A DNA stretch of 64,000 nt from Myxococcota bacterium. Its GTDB lineage: Bacteria > Myxococcota_A > UBA796 > UBA9615 > JAKLKC01. Position numbers and translations under genes: made by a program. Below, in pieces: positions 1-8,977 of the stretch (its first letter is position 1; each line of letters starts with the position of its first letter). The stretch lies in assembly GCA_023150875.1 (NCBI GenBank), contig JAKLKC010000036.1, forward strand, positions 1-64,000, read 5' to 3'. The notes under the pieces were generated by a model. The model ran no database searches. It saw nothing but the letters and a program-made list of their open reading frames with translations, and had not been told where the DNA came from.

Positions 1-83
1 TGGAACCGCTCCCCGAAGAGGTCGGTGGTGATCTCGTAGTCCAGGCCGCTGCTGCCGAGGGAGACGCTGACGATCTTCTTCAC
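1..83 (-). CDS. N-terminal fragment of a leftward gene; possibly quinate 5-dehydrogenase-like
   Basis: Only the first 27 codons lie in the window; the gene runs off the left edge. It starts at a GTG at 83 and reads (M)KKIVSVSLGSSGLDYEI. The opening pattern of Lys-Lys, a beta strand and Ser-Leu-Gly-Ser-Ser recalls the N-terminus of a protein family usually annotated as quinate/shikimate-type dehydrogenases, but so short a piece cannot establish the function. A good promoter (TTGCGG, 17 nt, TATCAC on the minus strand at 134-162) stands about 50 bases upstream and supports this as a real gene start. Confidence 0.45.
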   Translation of the reverse strand, partial: MKKIVSVSLGSSGLDYEITTDLFGERF

Positions 84-133
84 GGGGGGACTCCAGGGGG
101 CGCGGTGAGGCCGGGGCGCGGCTGGGCGCGCCA

Positions 134-162
134 GTGATAAGCGCCGGCGCGGGAGTCCGCAA
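134..162 (-). promoter_or_regulatory. Sigma70-like promoter for the left-edge gene
   Basis: On the minus strand: TTGCGG (162-157), a 17-nt spacer and TATCAC (139-134). The predicted transcript starts near 127, giving a leader of about 45 nt before the GTG at 83. It has the same shape as other promoters in this window. Confidence 0.5.
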
Positions 163-222
163 CCGAGCACGGGGGCGGGATCGCCTCCGTCCCGTCCTGG
201 ACGAGGCCACGCCCCCAGGGCC

Positions 223-699
223 TCAGGCCGTCGGCACCTGGCCGCCGCCGGCGAGGAACCGCTGGTAGTCCACCATCAGGCAGCGGTCCTGGACCACGCG
301 GATCCCCGCCCGGGCGAGGGCCTCGGCGGCGGGATCGTTGCGGATCCCCGACTGGAACCAGACGACCTTCGGGTGGGCGCCGAGGATGTCGGGGAGGTGG
401 GCCGGGATGTCGTCGGGCCGGCGGAAGACGTCCACCAGGTCCACGCCGCCGGGGACCTCCGACACCTTGCGGAACACCGGGCGCCCCATGATCTGATTGA
501 GATCCGGATAGTACACGGGGACGGGGACCACCTCCAGCCCGACCCCCGCGAGGTAGGCGGGGACGTAGTATGCCGGCTGGGTCGCCCGGTCCTCCGCCTT
601 CACGCCCAGCACGGCGATCCGACGGACCCCCTCCAGCAGGGCCATCACCGCCGCGTCGCCCTCCACGAGGTTCGACCGCCAGGACTCGAGTCGGCTCAT
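223..699 (-). CDS. CoA-binding (YccU-like) Rossmann protein
   Basis: A 158-residue single-domain protein of the CoA_binding family (YccU type), normally 130-150 residues. The Rossmann start RRIAVLGVKAED is near residues 26-37. A region with paired Tyr/Pro follows, then VDLVDVFRRP and WFQSGIRND, the segments that in this family line the nucleotide/CoA pocket. No catalytic function is established for the family; a role in binding CoA or its esters is inferred from the fold. ATG at 699 is preceded on the minus strand by GAGGAGAG. It lies downstream of the ABC exporter genes on the same strand but is separated from them by about 95 bases, so it may be transcribed with them. Confidence 0.85.
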   Translation of the reverse strand: MSRLESWRSNLVEGDAAVMALLEGVRRIAVLGVKAEDRATQPAYYVPAYLAGVGLEVVPVPVYYPDLNQIMGRPVFRKVSEVPGGVDLVDVFRRPDDIPAHLPDILGAHPKVVWFQSGIRNDPAAEALARAGIRVVQDRCLMVDYQRFLAGGGQVPTA

Positions 700-794
700 C
701 TCTCCTCCTCTCCCGCCCGCCCGGTCCCGTCCGCGCTCCCCGGCGCCGGCTCCGAGCCGGAGCGAATCCCGTTCCAAGGTCCACCGCCCGGGGC

Positions 795-1670
795 TCAGCT
801 CCCCGCGCTCTCGTACCGATCGATGCCCCGCCGCAGGAGGGTGGAGGCGAGCGCCATGCACGCCGCGCCCACCGCGGGGGTGAGCCAGGCGATCCGCCGG
901 AGCGAGACGTCGTCGAAGAACCACGCCGCCGGGTAGAAGCAGGCGAAGCCGAAGGGCAGGACGAAGGTCAGCAGCACCTGGACCCAGCGGGGGAAGATCC
1001 GGATGGGATAGCGGGAGTACTCGGTCAGCGTGAAGAGGGGACGGAACAGCCCGTATCGGTTCGGCCACCAGAAGCTCACGAAGGTCAGGCTGAGGGCGAT
1101 CCCCGTCAGCACCGCCGCCGCCGCCACTCCCAGCGCCAGGAAGGCCACCACCGACCCCAAGGAGAAGGGGATCCCCAGGCGCCAGGCGGCCCAGCCGGCG
1201 ATGGCGACCCCCTTGACGACGATGATCGCGTCGAAGACCGAGAGCTGGTCCAGCACCATCTGGAGGAGTGGCGGGTACGGGCGCAGCAGGACCCGGTCGA
1301 GCTGACCTTCCACCAGGTACTCCGAGCCGAACTGCCACATCAGCGAGAACGCGAAGACCGAGAAGATCCCGAAGGCGTACTGGCCGAAACCGTACAGGAA
1401 CACCACCTGCTCGAAGCTCCACCCCTTCATCGAGGGGACCTCGCCGAAGATCACCGCGAAGAACACGAGGTTCACCGCGCTCCACAGCAGGCTGCTCACC
1501 AGGGACACCGCCAGCTCGGCGCGATAGGCGAGCTTCACCTTCACGGTCTGCCCCATGTAGTGGGCGGCGATGGACAGGATGCGGGGGACGCCCCGGAGGG
1601 GGCCGCCCCCGCCCGCCCGGATCCCGGGACCGGCGGAGGCGGGCGGCGCCGGGGCAGGCAAGGGCGTCAT
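795..1670 (-). CDS. ABC-2 type exporter permease, second subunit
   Basis: A 291-residue integral membrane protein with about six hydrophobic segments. The first 30 residues are Pro/Gly/Ala-rich; the conserved body starts near ILSIAAHYMGQTVKVKLAYRA. The motif YLVEGQLDRVLLRPYPP is typical of the DUF990-like ABC-2 permeases that come in pairs with a matching ATPase. It overlaps the preceding permease by 4 bases (ATGA), so translation is probably coupled. With the next two genes it forms a complete ABC exporter of one ATPase and two different permeases. The substrate is unknown. Confidence 0.85.
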   Translation of the reverse strand: MTPLPAPAPPASAGPGIRAGGGGPLRGVPRILSIAAHYMGQTVKVKLAYRAELAVSLVSSLLWSAVNLVFFAVIFGEVPSMKGWSFEQVVFLYGFGQYAFGIFSVFAFSLMWQFGSEYLVEGQLDRVLLRPYPPLLQMVLDQLSVFDAIIVVKGVAIAGWAAWRLGIPFSLGSVVAFLALGVAAAAVLTGIALSLTFVSFWWPNRYGLFRPLFTLTEYSRYPIRIFPRWVQVLLTFVLPFGFACFYPAAWFFDDVSLRRIAWLTPAVGAACMALASTLLRRGIDRYESAGS

Positions 1671-2473
1671 CCCCCCTGCACCGACAGGTGGTGGCGCCCG
1701 CGGGCGTACATCGCCTGGACGGCCACGGCGAGGACGGCCACCCAGAGCCAGGCCTCCCCCACCGCGGGGAGGAGGCGGTCCGCGGGAAGCTTGCCGAGCC
1801 AGGCCTCCACCGGGACGAAGTAGATGGTGGCGAAGGGGAGGGCCCGGCAGAAGCGCTCGACGGCCTCGGGGAAGAACGTCAGGGGGACCGTGGCCCCCCC
1901 CAGCAGCATCGCCACCAGCTCCACCGACCAGCCGATCTCCCCCGAGAACTCCACGTAGAAGCCCAGCAGGCCGGCGAGGGTGAAGACGAGGTTGTAGACC
2001 AGGAACGCGGCGAGGGCGAGGGCCAGGAAGGCGGCGAAGTGCACGGCCGAAGCCGGGGCGGGCAGGGCCCCCAGGGCGCCGAAGGCCAGCAGCGTCGGGC
2101 CGCCGATGGTGACGAGGTTGCTCGCCCCCCGACCGGACGTGTAGGCGATGGCGAACCAGGGGAAGGAGACGGGGCGCAGCAGGAAGGTGGCGATCTGCCC
2201 GGTCCGGATCGCCTGCCCGATGAAGAAGCTGATGTTGTTGGCGTACAGGGTGCGGAGCGTCTGCACCAGGGCGACGTAGCCGGCGATCTCCGGGAGGCTG
2301 TGGTCGCCGATCCGGTCGGGGCCTGAGGCGTAGATCGCCGCGTAGACGGCGTACTGGAACGCCACCGCCATGGGCACCGTCACCAGGCGCATCCAGATCT
2401 GGGAGCCGAAGGCCAGGGCCTCCACGACGCCCAGGCGGAAGGCGTCCAGCAGGGGCAGGGCGAGGGGCGGCAT
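1667..2473 (-). CDS. ABC-2 type exporter permease, first subunit
   Basis: A 268-residue polytopic membrane protein. Its conserved patch LRTLYANNISFFIGQAIRTG followed by IATFLLRPVSFPW mirrors the GQ-D-LLRP patch of the second permease, as expected for two homologous half-channels. The stop lies inside the start of the following permease, and its own start is 3 bases after the ATPase stop, so the three genes form one tight operon. It probably forms a heterodimeric membrane channel with the second permease. Confidence 0.85.
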   Translation of the reverse strand: MPPLALPLLDAFRLGVVEALAFGSQIWMRLVTVPMAVAFQYAVYAAIYASGPDRIGDHSLPEIAGYVALVQTLRTLYANNISFFIGQAIRTGQIATFLLRPVSFPWFAIAYTSGRGASNLVTIGGPTLLAFGALGALPAPASAVHFAAFLALALAAFLVYNLVFTLAGLLGFYVEFSGEIGWSVELVAMLLGGATVPLTFFPEAVERFCRALPFATIYFVPVEAWLGKLPADRLLPAVGEAWLWVAVLAVAVQAMYARGRHHLSVQGG

Positions 2474-2476
2474 GCG

Positions 2477-3475
2477 TCAGGCGCGGCCCTGGGCGCGGTA
2501 GACGTCCCGGACCACGTCCGAGAGATCGGCCTCCTGCACTGCGAGGTCCTGGAGGGGAGGACCCTGCAGGGCCCGGGCGACCACGTCGGCGGGCCGCACC
2601 GCCTCGGGGTCGAAGCGCAGCACCAGCCTGCCCGCGGACGGGCACTCGACGGAGACGGGCAGGCCCTCCAGGCCCGCGACGGCGGCGGCCTGGTCCTCGG
2701 CCCGGGCGAGGTCCAGGACCACCCGCCGCTCCCTCGCGTAGCGGCGCCGGAAGTCCCGCAGCGGGCCGTCGAAGAGCACCTTCCCCCGGTCGATGAGCAG
2801 GACCCGGTCGCACAGCTCCTCCACGTCCCGCAGGTCGTGGGTGGTGAGCATCACCGTGGTGCCGTGCTCGCGGTTCACCCGGCGCACGAACTGTCGCACC
2901 CTCTCCTTCACGTCGACGTCGAGGCCGATGGTGGGCTCGTCCAGGAAGACGATGCGGGGGCGGTGGAGCAGCGACGCCGCGAGGTCGCAGCGCATCCTCT
3001 GGCCCAGGGAGAGCTTCCGGACCGGCGTGTGGAGGAGGGGCGCGAGGTCCAGGACCTCGTCGAACTCCTCGATCCTCCTCCGCAGTTCCGGATCCGGGAC
3101 CCCGTACATGCGCGCCAGCAGGCGGAAGGCCTCGATGACGGCGATGTCCCACCAGAGCTGGGTGCGCTGGCCGAAGACCACCCCGATCCGGTAGACGTAG
3201 CGGCTTCGGTCCCGCAGCGGGTCCAGGCCGTCGACCCGGACCGTGCCCGACGTGGCGCGCAGGATCCCCGTGAGGATCTTGATGGTGGTGGACTTCCCGG
3301 CCCCGTTGGCGCCGATGTAGCCCACGGTCTCGCCGGCGGCGATGGCGAAGTCGATGCCGTCGATGGCCCGCCTCACCCGGCGCCGGGGCGCGACGAGGTC
3401 CACCACAGCCCCCCGGAGCCCCTCCCGGCGCTCGGTGGTCCGGTACTCCTTCACGAGGTCCCGCGCCTCGATCAT
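2477..3475 (-). CDS. ABC transporter ATPase of the ABC-2 exporter
   Basis: A 332-residue nucleotide-binding subunit. Walker A GYIGANGAGKST is at about residues 52-63, the signature LSLGQR at 155-160, Walker B IVFLDEP at 175-181 with GLD following, and the switch His in TTHD near residue 213. The last 80 residues form a C-terminal extension often found in ATPases paired with two DUF990-like permeases. It is the first gene of the operon, with a promoter at 3509-3537. It powers export; the cargo cannot be told from sequence. Confidence 0.93.
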   Translation of the reverse strand: MIEARDLVKEYRTTERREGLRGAVVDLVAPRRRVRRAIDGIDFAIAAGETVGYIGANGAGKSTTIKILTGILRATSGTVRVDGLDPLRDRSRYVYRIGVVFGQRTQLWWDIAVIEAFRLLARMYGVPDPELRRRIEEFDEVLDLAPLLHTPVRKLSLGQRMRCDLAASLLHRPRIVFLDEPTIGLDVDVKERVRQFVRRVNREHGTTVMLTTHDLRDVEELCDRVLLIDRGKVLFDGPLRDFRRRYARERRVVLDLARAEDQAAAVAGLEGLPVSVECPSAGRLVLRFDPEAVRPADVVARALQGPPLQDLAVQEADLSDVVRDVYRAQGRA

Positions 3476-3508
3476 GCCGCCGGTCTTCCCTCTGGCCCGA
3501 GGCGCCCC

Positions 3509-3537
3509 ATCCTAATGATCCCTCATGCCGTTGGGAA
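3509..3537 (-). promoter_or_regulatory. Promoter of the ABC exporter operon
   Basis: On the minus strand: TTCCCA (3537-3532), a 17-nt spacer and TAGGAT (3514-3509), about 34 nt upstream of the ATPase start. It closely resembles the elements before the XamI-like gene and the CBS gene. Confidence 0.5.
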
Positions 3538-3706
3538 TGCCGCCGGGCAGGGCCGGCGCCGGGACGGGACACCGACCCGCGAATCGGCTACCGGCTGGCC
3601 CCGCGCTTGCGATACGATGACGTGGTGACTCCGAGGCCACGCGGACGGAGGCTTCGCTCCCCCCCGCAGGCCACCTCCCCCCGCGCCCCGGTGCGCGTCC
3701 CCGAGA

Positions 3707-4852
3707 ATGGACGTCCCAGAACCCCTCCGAGACCTCCTCACCGACTCCGCCCCCATCGAACGCGCCGCCGCGGCCGTGGCGCTCCACGTCGCCGGGCTGC
3801 GCGACGAGGCCCTCCTGGTGATGGAGGAGGTGCTGGGCACGCCGGTGCCGGAGCTTCCCCCGTCGGCGGACGACTTCCTCCCCCAGAGCGCCACCGCCCA
3901 CAGCGCCGTGCTGGAGTACGGCAACTCCGCGGGCCTCCTGGAGCTGGCGGCGCCGACCCGGCGGCTGTGGGAGGGGATCCGGGACGGCGATCAGGAGTGG
4001 AACTCCGCGGTCGTCGCCCGGGCGCTGGAGCTCCTGTGCCGCGCGGGGGATCCCGAGGCCCGCGAGGCGCTGTCGAGCCTCGCCCACCTGCCGGTGCGGG
4101 TGGTGGTGCCGCTGCCGGCCGCCCCGTCCCGGGGCTGGTTCTCGCGGCTGTTGCGCCCCGAGGCCCGACCGGTCGAAGACGGCCTGACCGAAGAGGACCT
4201 GACGCCCCTGCCCGCCGAGGAGGCATCCGACGCCCGGGAGCGCGCCACCGCGGCCTTCTGCGCCGCCCGCGCCCTGCGGCGCCTGGCCGATCCGGGCGAG
4301 ACCGCCGAGGAGGACCGTCTGCTGACCCGCCTCCCCCTGGACCTGCTGCCGCACCTCCGCAGCCGGGATCCCCACGGGCTGGGGGCTCTGTGGTTCATGG
4401 CGGCCTCGGCGGCCTACGAGGAGATCCGCCCCCTCGCCCCCACCTTCGCCCGGGTGGCGGCGGCCGACGGCCCGGTGCTGGCGGCGGGGGTGACGGCGGT
4501 GGCGGGGGTCCTGGGGGATGAGCGGGCCGCCGCCGCCAGCGTCGACCGGATCGCCCTGGGACCGGCCTCGGTGCGGGGCGAGGAGCCGGCGGCCCAGGTC
4601 GCGGTCGCCCAGATGCTGACTTCCTCCCGGGATCCCCGCCTCCGGCAGGCCGCCCGCGCCTTCCTGGAGCGCTGCGCCGCCCTCACCGACGGGGAGGAGG
4701 ACGGCGACATCGACAACCCCGCCTGGGTCCTGGCCGCCGACGCCCGGGACCTCCTGCGTTACCACGCGGCGCCGACGGGGGATCCGGTGGTGGAGGCGGT
4801 GCGACGGGTGCGGGAGGGGCGTCCCACGGACTTCGTGCGCTGGAGGTACTGA
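3707..4852 (+). CDS. HEAT-like helical repeat protein, unknown function
   Basis: A 381-residue soluble protein, very rich in Ala, Leu, Arg and Glu, with no signal peptide or membrane segment. Repeated pairs of amphipathic helices (for example around residues 15-50, 85-125 and 245-330) suggest a HEAT/armadillo-like scaffold that binds other proteins. I do not recognise a specific family. ATG at 3707 is the first good start; a possible -10 (TACGAT) lies at 3613-3618. It is divergent from the ABC operon and convergent with the next gene, so it is probably transcribed alone. Confidence 0.7.
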   Translation: MDVPEPLRDLLTDSAPIERAAAAVALHVAGLRDEALLVMEEVLGTPVPELPPSADDFLPQSATAHSAVLEYGNSAGLLELAAPTRRLWEGIRDGDQEWNSAVVARALELLCRAGDPEAREALSSLAHLPVRVVVPLPAAPSRGWFSRLLRPEARPVEDGLTEEDLTPLPAEEASDARERATAAFCAARALRRLADPGETAEEDRLLTRLPLDLLPHLRSRDPHGLGALWFMAASAAYEEIRPLAPTFARVAAADGPVLAAGVTAVAGVLGDERAAAASVDRIALGPASVRGEEPAAQVAVAQMLTSSRDPRLRQAARAFLERCAALTDGEEDGDIDNPAWVLAADARDLLRYHAAPTGDPVVEAVRRVREGRPTDFVRWRY

Positions 4853-4871
4853 ACCCGGCCCGGTGGGCGCG

Positions 4872-5438
4872 TCAGGTCCTGCACGCCTGGACGACGGCGC
4901 GGGCGGCCCCCCGGGCCTCGGGGGAGGCCAGGGTGAAGGCCCTCTCCCGGACCGCCGCCACCGCCGCCTCTCGCTCCGCCGGCGCGCGCTCCGGCGCCCC
5001 CGCCGCCAGGGCCGCCATCACCCGGGCGCACAGGGCCTCGTCCCGGACGTCCACCAGGTGGACCAGCACGTCCCACCCCCGGGGGAAGCCGTGGGCCGCC
5101 TCGTGGGCGAGGAGGGCCGCCTCCCTCTCGCCCCGGGTGGACGCCTGGAGCAGCCTCCTCTCCGCCGCGACGGACGCGGGCTCCGCCGGCGTGAACAGCG
5201 CGTCCAGGGACGCGGCGGCGGACTTCCGGACCGCCTCCGCCTCCCTGCGCCCCGCGGGGGACGAGCGAGCGGGCGCCTCCCGGGCCTGATCGGAGTGGGG
5301 GCTCCGGTCCCGCACCTTGTCGATCTCCCTCCAGGACGGGCGGTCGTCCCGGTCGCGGTCCCGCCCGGACGCGCGGTCCCGGGCGTCCCGGTCGAGGCTC
5401 CGCTCCTGCTCGGTCTCGCGGAAGGGGTTGCGGGGCAT
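4872..5438 (-). CDS. Hypothetical charged protein
   Basis: 188 residues. The first 65 are highly charged and probably disordered (runs of Arg/Asp such as RASGRDRDRDDRPSW). The rest is an Ala/Glu/Arg-rich helical region containing AALLAHEAAHGFPRGWDVLVHL. The HEAAH stretch looks superficially like a zinc-protease HExxH motif, but no other protease features are present. ATG at 5438 has a strong ribosome site (AGGAGGAG) just upstream. It is divergent from the methyltransferase gene. Function unknown. Confidence 0.65.
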   Translation of the reverse strand: MPRNPFRETEQERSLDRDARDRASGRDRDRDDRPSWREIDKVRDRSPHSDQAREAPARSSPAGRREAEAVRKSAAASLDALFTPAEPASVAAERRLLQASTRGEREAALLAHEAAHGFPRGWDVLVHLVDVRDEALCARVMAALAAGAPERAPAEREAAVAAVRERAFTLASPEARGAARAVVQACRT

Positions 5439-5479
5439 GGCTCCTCCTGGGTCGGGTGGGAGTGTAGCCCGGAGGCAGG

Positions 5480-5508
5480 TGACGGGGGGAGGGCGGGGGC
5501 AGTACGAT
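5480..5508 (+). promoter_or_regulatory. Possible promoter upstream of the solitary methyltransferase
   Basis: TGACGG (5480-5485), a 17-nt spacer and TACGAT (5503-5508). The -35 is weak and the leader to GTG 5628 would be over 100 nt, so this is a tentative call. Confidence 0.3.
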
Positions 5509-5627
5509 GGCCGGGTCCCCCGCCCCCGCGGAGGGCGCCGATCCCCCACCCGACGGAGCCTCCCCTGCCCACCGGCCCCCCCCAGGACCCGCGGCGAGCG
5601 GGAGACGCGCCGGATCCCGACGAGGCG

Positions 5628-7529
5628 GTGGACCGCGCTGTGGAGGCTGGGCTTCCCGCGGCGGGACGCCGCGCGCGGGGGCAGCACTTCACGGCCGCGG
5701 CGGCGGTAGACCTGGTCCTCGCGCTGGCCCGGCTCCGCCCCGGGCTCCGGGTGCTGGACCCCGCCGCGGGGGCGGGCGCCTTCCTGGCGGGGGCGGCGCG
5801 GCGGGCGGGGGCCCTCTCGGGCGCCTGTGCCAGCCTGACGGGGGTGGAGGTCGATCCCGTGCCCGCGGCGGCGGCCCGGGAGCGGCTGGCCGGCGCCGGG
5901 TGCCCGGTGGACCTCCGCCTCGGGGACCTGTTCGACCCCTCGGTCCGGCCGGGCGGCCCCTTCGACGTCGTCGCGGGCAACCCCCCCTACGTCCGCCAGG
6001 AGGCCCTCTCCCCGGGGCGCAAGGCCGATCTCCAGGCGGAGGTCGCTCGAGCCCTCGGCCCCGGCGCCCCGCGGGTCGACGGGAGGGCGGACCTGCACCT
6101 CTACTTCTGGTTCGCGTGCGCGCCCCTGCTGGCCCCCGGGGGTCGGCTGGCCCTGCTGGCCTCCAGCGCGTGGCTGGACGCCGCTTACGGCGAGTCCCTC
6201 CAGCGCCTGCTGCTGGACCGCTTCGCCGTAGAGTGGGTGGTGGAGTCCGCGGCCGAGCCGTGGTTCGACGCCGCCCGGGTGCGGACCGCCGCCGTGGTGG
6301 CCCGGCGTGAGGACGACGCCGGGGCGAGGGCCGCCGCCCGGGTCCGCTTCGTCCGCTTCGACCGCCCCCTCGCCGAGCTGCTCCCCCTCCCCTCTCCCGG
6401 GGACCCCTTCCGCCGGGTCCGGGCCGCCGACGCCCTGGTGGAGCGGCTGCAAGCCCTGAGTCCCCCCGAGGGGATCGCCGTCCGGGAGGTCCCCCAGCGG
6501 GACCTGCGCAGCGGAGAGGGGAAGCACCGGGGCGGCAAGTGGGGGGTCCCCCTGCGTGCCCCGGACCTCCACGACGAGCTGCGGCGGGCCCTGGGCCCCC
6601 GCGCCGTCCCCCTGGGCTGGATCGCCGACGTGAGTTTCGGCCTGAAGAGCGGCGCCGACGACTTCTTCTTCGTCCGGGACCTGGGCCCCGAAGACGGCGC
6701 GCCCCACCTGCGGCGGATCCGGTCCGGGGACGGCACCGAGCACCGGGTCGAGGCCCGCTTCCTCGCGCCCCTGGCGTTCAACCTGATGGAGGTGGACCGC
6801 CCCCTGATCCGGCCCGGGGCCCTCCCCCGCCGCGTGCTGGTCCTGCCGGGGACGGGGGACCTCCCCCCCCACGCCGCCGCCTACGTGGCCTGGGGCGAAC
6901 GGGAGGGGAGGGCCTTCCACCGGCGCAGCTCCGTCCGGGGACGCCCCCGCTGGTACGCCCTGGCGCCCCGTCGCGCCGGGGGGGTGCTGTGGGCCAAGAT
7001 CCAGCAGTACCGCCACCTCGCCCCCCTCAACCCCGCGGGGACCGTGGCCTCCTGCAACTTCTACGACGTCGCCCCCCGGGGGGGCCGGGACGCCCTCCTG
7101 CTGGCCGCCGTGCTCAACGCCCACCCCCAGGTCCTGTCCAAGCACGGCGCGGGGCGCACCCGCAACGAGGGGGTCCTCAAGACCGAGGTGTCCGACGCCT
7201 CGCGCATGTGGACCATCGACCCCGCCGGCTTCTCGCCGGGGACGGCGGCCCGGGTCCGAGAGTCCTTCGCGTCGGTGCTGGCCCGCCCGTCGGGCACCGT
7301 GCCGGAGGAGTGCGAGCGCGAGGACCGCCGCGCCCTGGACCTGGCGGTCCTGGAGGGGGCCGGCCTGCCCCCCGCCCGCGCCCGGGACCTGCTGGCGCGC
7401 CTCCACGAAGAGATCCGGGGGCTCTACGTCCGCGAGCGGGAGATGGAGGTCCGGTCGGTGGCCCGCCGGACCCGCGTCGGGCCGGACCGGACGGCCCCAA
7501 CCCTGGCCGCGCCTGGGACCGGCGCCTAG
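5628..7529 (+). CDS. N6-adenine DNA methyltransferase (TaqI/Eco57I-like), solitary
   Basis: About 633 residues from GTG 5628. It has the gamma-class amino-methyltransferase order: motif X-like RGQHFT near residue 18, SAM-binding motif I VLDPAAGAGAFL near 42-53, an acidic residue in GVEVDP, and catalytic NPPY at about 118-121. A long C-terminal target-recognition region follows (residues 270-610), of the TaqI_C type. It should methylate adenine N6 in a specific DNA site. No endonuclease domain or neighbouring restriction gene is visible, so it is either an orphan regulator or a relic of a restriction system. The start is uncertain: there is no in-frame ATG, and GTG 5628 or 5640 are the best candidates. 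The lipoprotein gene follows after 11 bases. Confidence 0.82.
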   Translation: MDRAVEAGLPAAGRRARGQHFTAAAAVDLVLALARLRPGLRVLDPAAGAGAFLAGAARRAGALSGACASLTGVEVDPVPAAAARERLAGAGCPVDLRLGDLFDPSVRPGGPFDVVAGNPPYVRQEALSPGRKADLQAEVARALGPGAPRVDGRADLHLYFWFACAPLLAPGGRLALLASSAWLDAAYGESLQRLLLDRFAVEWVVESAAEPWFDAARVRTAAVVARREDDAGARAAARVRFVRFDRPLAELLPLPSPGDPFRRVRAADALVERLQALSPPEGIAVREVPQRDLRSGEGKHRGGKWGVPLRAPDLHDELRRALGPRAVPLGWIADVSFGLKSGADDFFFVRDLGPEDGAPHLRRIRSGDGTEHRVEARFLAPLAFNLMEVDRPLIRPGALPRRVLVLPGTGDLPPHAAAYVAWGEREGRAFHRRSSVRGRPRWYALAPRRAGGVLWAKIQQYRHLAPLNPAGTVASCNFYDVAPRGGRDALLLAAVLNAHPQVLSKHGAGRTRNEGVLKTEVSDASRMWTIDPAGFSPGTAARVRESFASVLARPSGTVPEECEREDRRALDLAVLEGAGLPPARARDLLARLHEEIRGLYVREREMEVRSVARRTRVGPDRTAPTLAAPGTGA

Positions 7530-7540
7530 AGGAGCCCCCG

Positions 7541-8884
7541 ATGCCCCCACGGCGCCGGCCGCAGCCGCAGCCCCACGAGGTCCCCTCACCGATGGATCCC
7601 CTCGCCTCCGTCCTCCGCCCCGCCGCCGGCGGCCTCCTCCTCCTCGCCGCCCTCGGCCTCGCGGGCTGCGCCTCCGGCGCCTCCGCCCGGGAGCGCTTCG
7701 AGACCGAGAGGGCGGCGACCCTCTCCCGGTCACCGCCGAGCCCCGGCGCCGGTGCCCCCCACGCGGCGCTGATCCTCCCCGCCGACGGGCTGGGCGACGT
7801 GGTGCGGGGGCTGGTGTCTGGGGACGACGCCCCCCGCCGCTCGGCGGACCTCGCCCTGCCGGGAGGGATCAGCGCCGCCCTGGTGGGAGGGATCGACCGG
7901 GGAGCGCCCCGGGTCTCGCTCTCGGCGGCGTGCGACGGGTGCGTGCACGTGGAGCAGCCCGTCACCGGGTCCGTCGGGCTCGACCTGTCCGGCCTGGAGT
8001 CCTTCGGGATCGGCGGCGGCCGGATCGGCGTCACCGGCGCGGCGGGGGCGGACTTCGCGCTGGAGGCCGTGGTCGCGGAGGGCCGCCTGGCCCTCGTCGC
8101 GCGACCCGTGGGCGAGCCCACGGCGCGGCTCTCCCTCGACGTCGGCGGGGTGCTGGGGGCGCTGCGGCCGGTGTTGGAGGTCGCCGGCCGGGACCGCCTG
8201 GCGGAGTGGACCCGGTCCCTCCTGCCCCGGGGGCCGGTGGAGCTGGGCTCCGTGCCCCTCGCCCTGCCTGCCCTGCCGGGGATCTCACTCACGGCGGCCC
8301 GGGTGATCCGCCTCGCCCGCCCGGGCCCTGCGCTGGCCCTGCTGGTCTGGACCGACGCGGCCCCCGAGAGGCCCACCACCCTGGATCCCTCCCGGGTGAC
8401 GCCCTCGGCGGGCTCCGCGAGCCTGGCGTTGGACGAGGCGGCGGTGGAGGCGGCCATCCAGCGGATCTCCGCAACCCACCCCACCACGGCGGCGGGCGGG
8501 TCCCTGGCGTTGCTGGCCCGCTCCCTGCGCTTCGAGGAGGGGGAGGCGATCCTGGGGGGCCGCGGCTACCTCCTGCCCGGCCGCGGCGCCGTCTGGGACG
8601 CCGAGGCCCGGGTCGTCCTCACCCTGGAGCCCGAAGCGGTCCGGGCCCACGCCCGGCAGGTCCGGGTCTGGAGCGACGCCTCGGGCCCGCGGGCGTTCGT
8701 GCCCGGCGAGGACGAGGTCGACCGCTTCCGCGCCCGGATCTCCGCCACCCTTCCCCGGACCTGGAGCCTGGGCCATGGGACGGGAGCCCTGGACCTCCGC
8801 CTCGCGGGCGCCCGCATCGAGGCGGAGCGCCTGGTCCTGGACGCCTCCCTCGCCGCGCGGGGCGCCCCGGGGGGCGGCCCGTGA
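7541..8884 (+). CDS. Lipoprotein, unknown family
   Basis: 447 residues from ATG 7541, which has AGAGGAG upstream; ATG 7592 is an alternative 17 codons in. A hydrophobic stretch ends in the lipobox LAGC (Cys 43 from the first start, Cys 26 from the second), so the product should be lipid-anchored in the envelope. The mature part is rich in Ala, Gly, Leu and beta-forming stretches, with one Cys pair (CDGC near residue 130). I recognise no family. The spacing after the methyltransferase suggests cotranscription, although a functional link is not apparent. Confidence 0.75.
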   Translation: MPPRRRPQPQPHEVPSPMDPLASVLRPAAGGLLLLAALGLAGCASGASARERFETERAATLSRSPPSPGAGAPHAALILPADGLGDVVRGLVSGDDAPRRSADLALPGGISAALVGGIDRGAPRVSLSAACDGCVHVEQPVTGSVGLDLSGLESFGIGGGRIGVTGAAGADFALEAVVAEGRLALVARPVGEPTARLSLDVGGVLGALRPVLEVAGRDRLAEWTRSLLPRGPVELGSVPLALPALPGISLTAARVIRLARPGPALALLVWTDAAPERPTTLDPSRVTPSAGSASLALDEAAVEAAIQRISATHPTTAAGGSLALLARSLRFEEGEAILGGRGYLLPGRGAVWDAEARVVLTLEPEAVRAHARQVRVWSDASGPRAFVPGEDEVDRFRARISATLPRTWSLGHGTGALDLRLAGARIEAERLVLDASLAARGAPGGGP

Positions 8885-8948
8885 TGGCGTGACTCCGGGG
8901 TCGGACGAGCCGTCGGCCCGCCCCTCGCCGCCGATCCGCGCTGGCGGC

Positions 8949-8977
8949 TTCGCAGGGCCTGCGGGAGCCTGTAGGAT
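8949..8977 (+). promoter_or_regulatory. Promoter upstream of the FG-GAP lipoprotein gene
   Basis: TTCGCA (8949-8954), a 17-nt spacer and TAGGAT (8972-8977). It is the counterpart of the promoter at 13067-13095: its -10 ends 165 bases before the relic start at 9142, exactly as the -10 at 13095 is 165 bases before the TTG at 13260. Confidence 0.5.

Noticed and set aside
4872-5438. HEAAH in the small charged protein as a zinc-protease site
   Set aside because: No third ligand or surrounding fold; Ala/Glu/His-rich helix makes a chance match likely.
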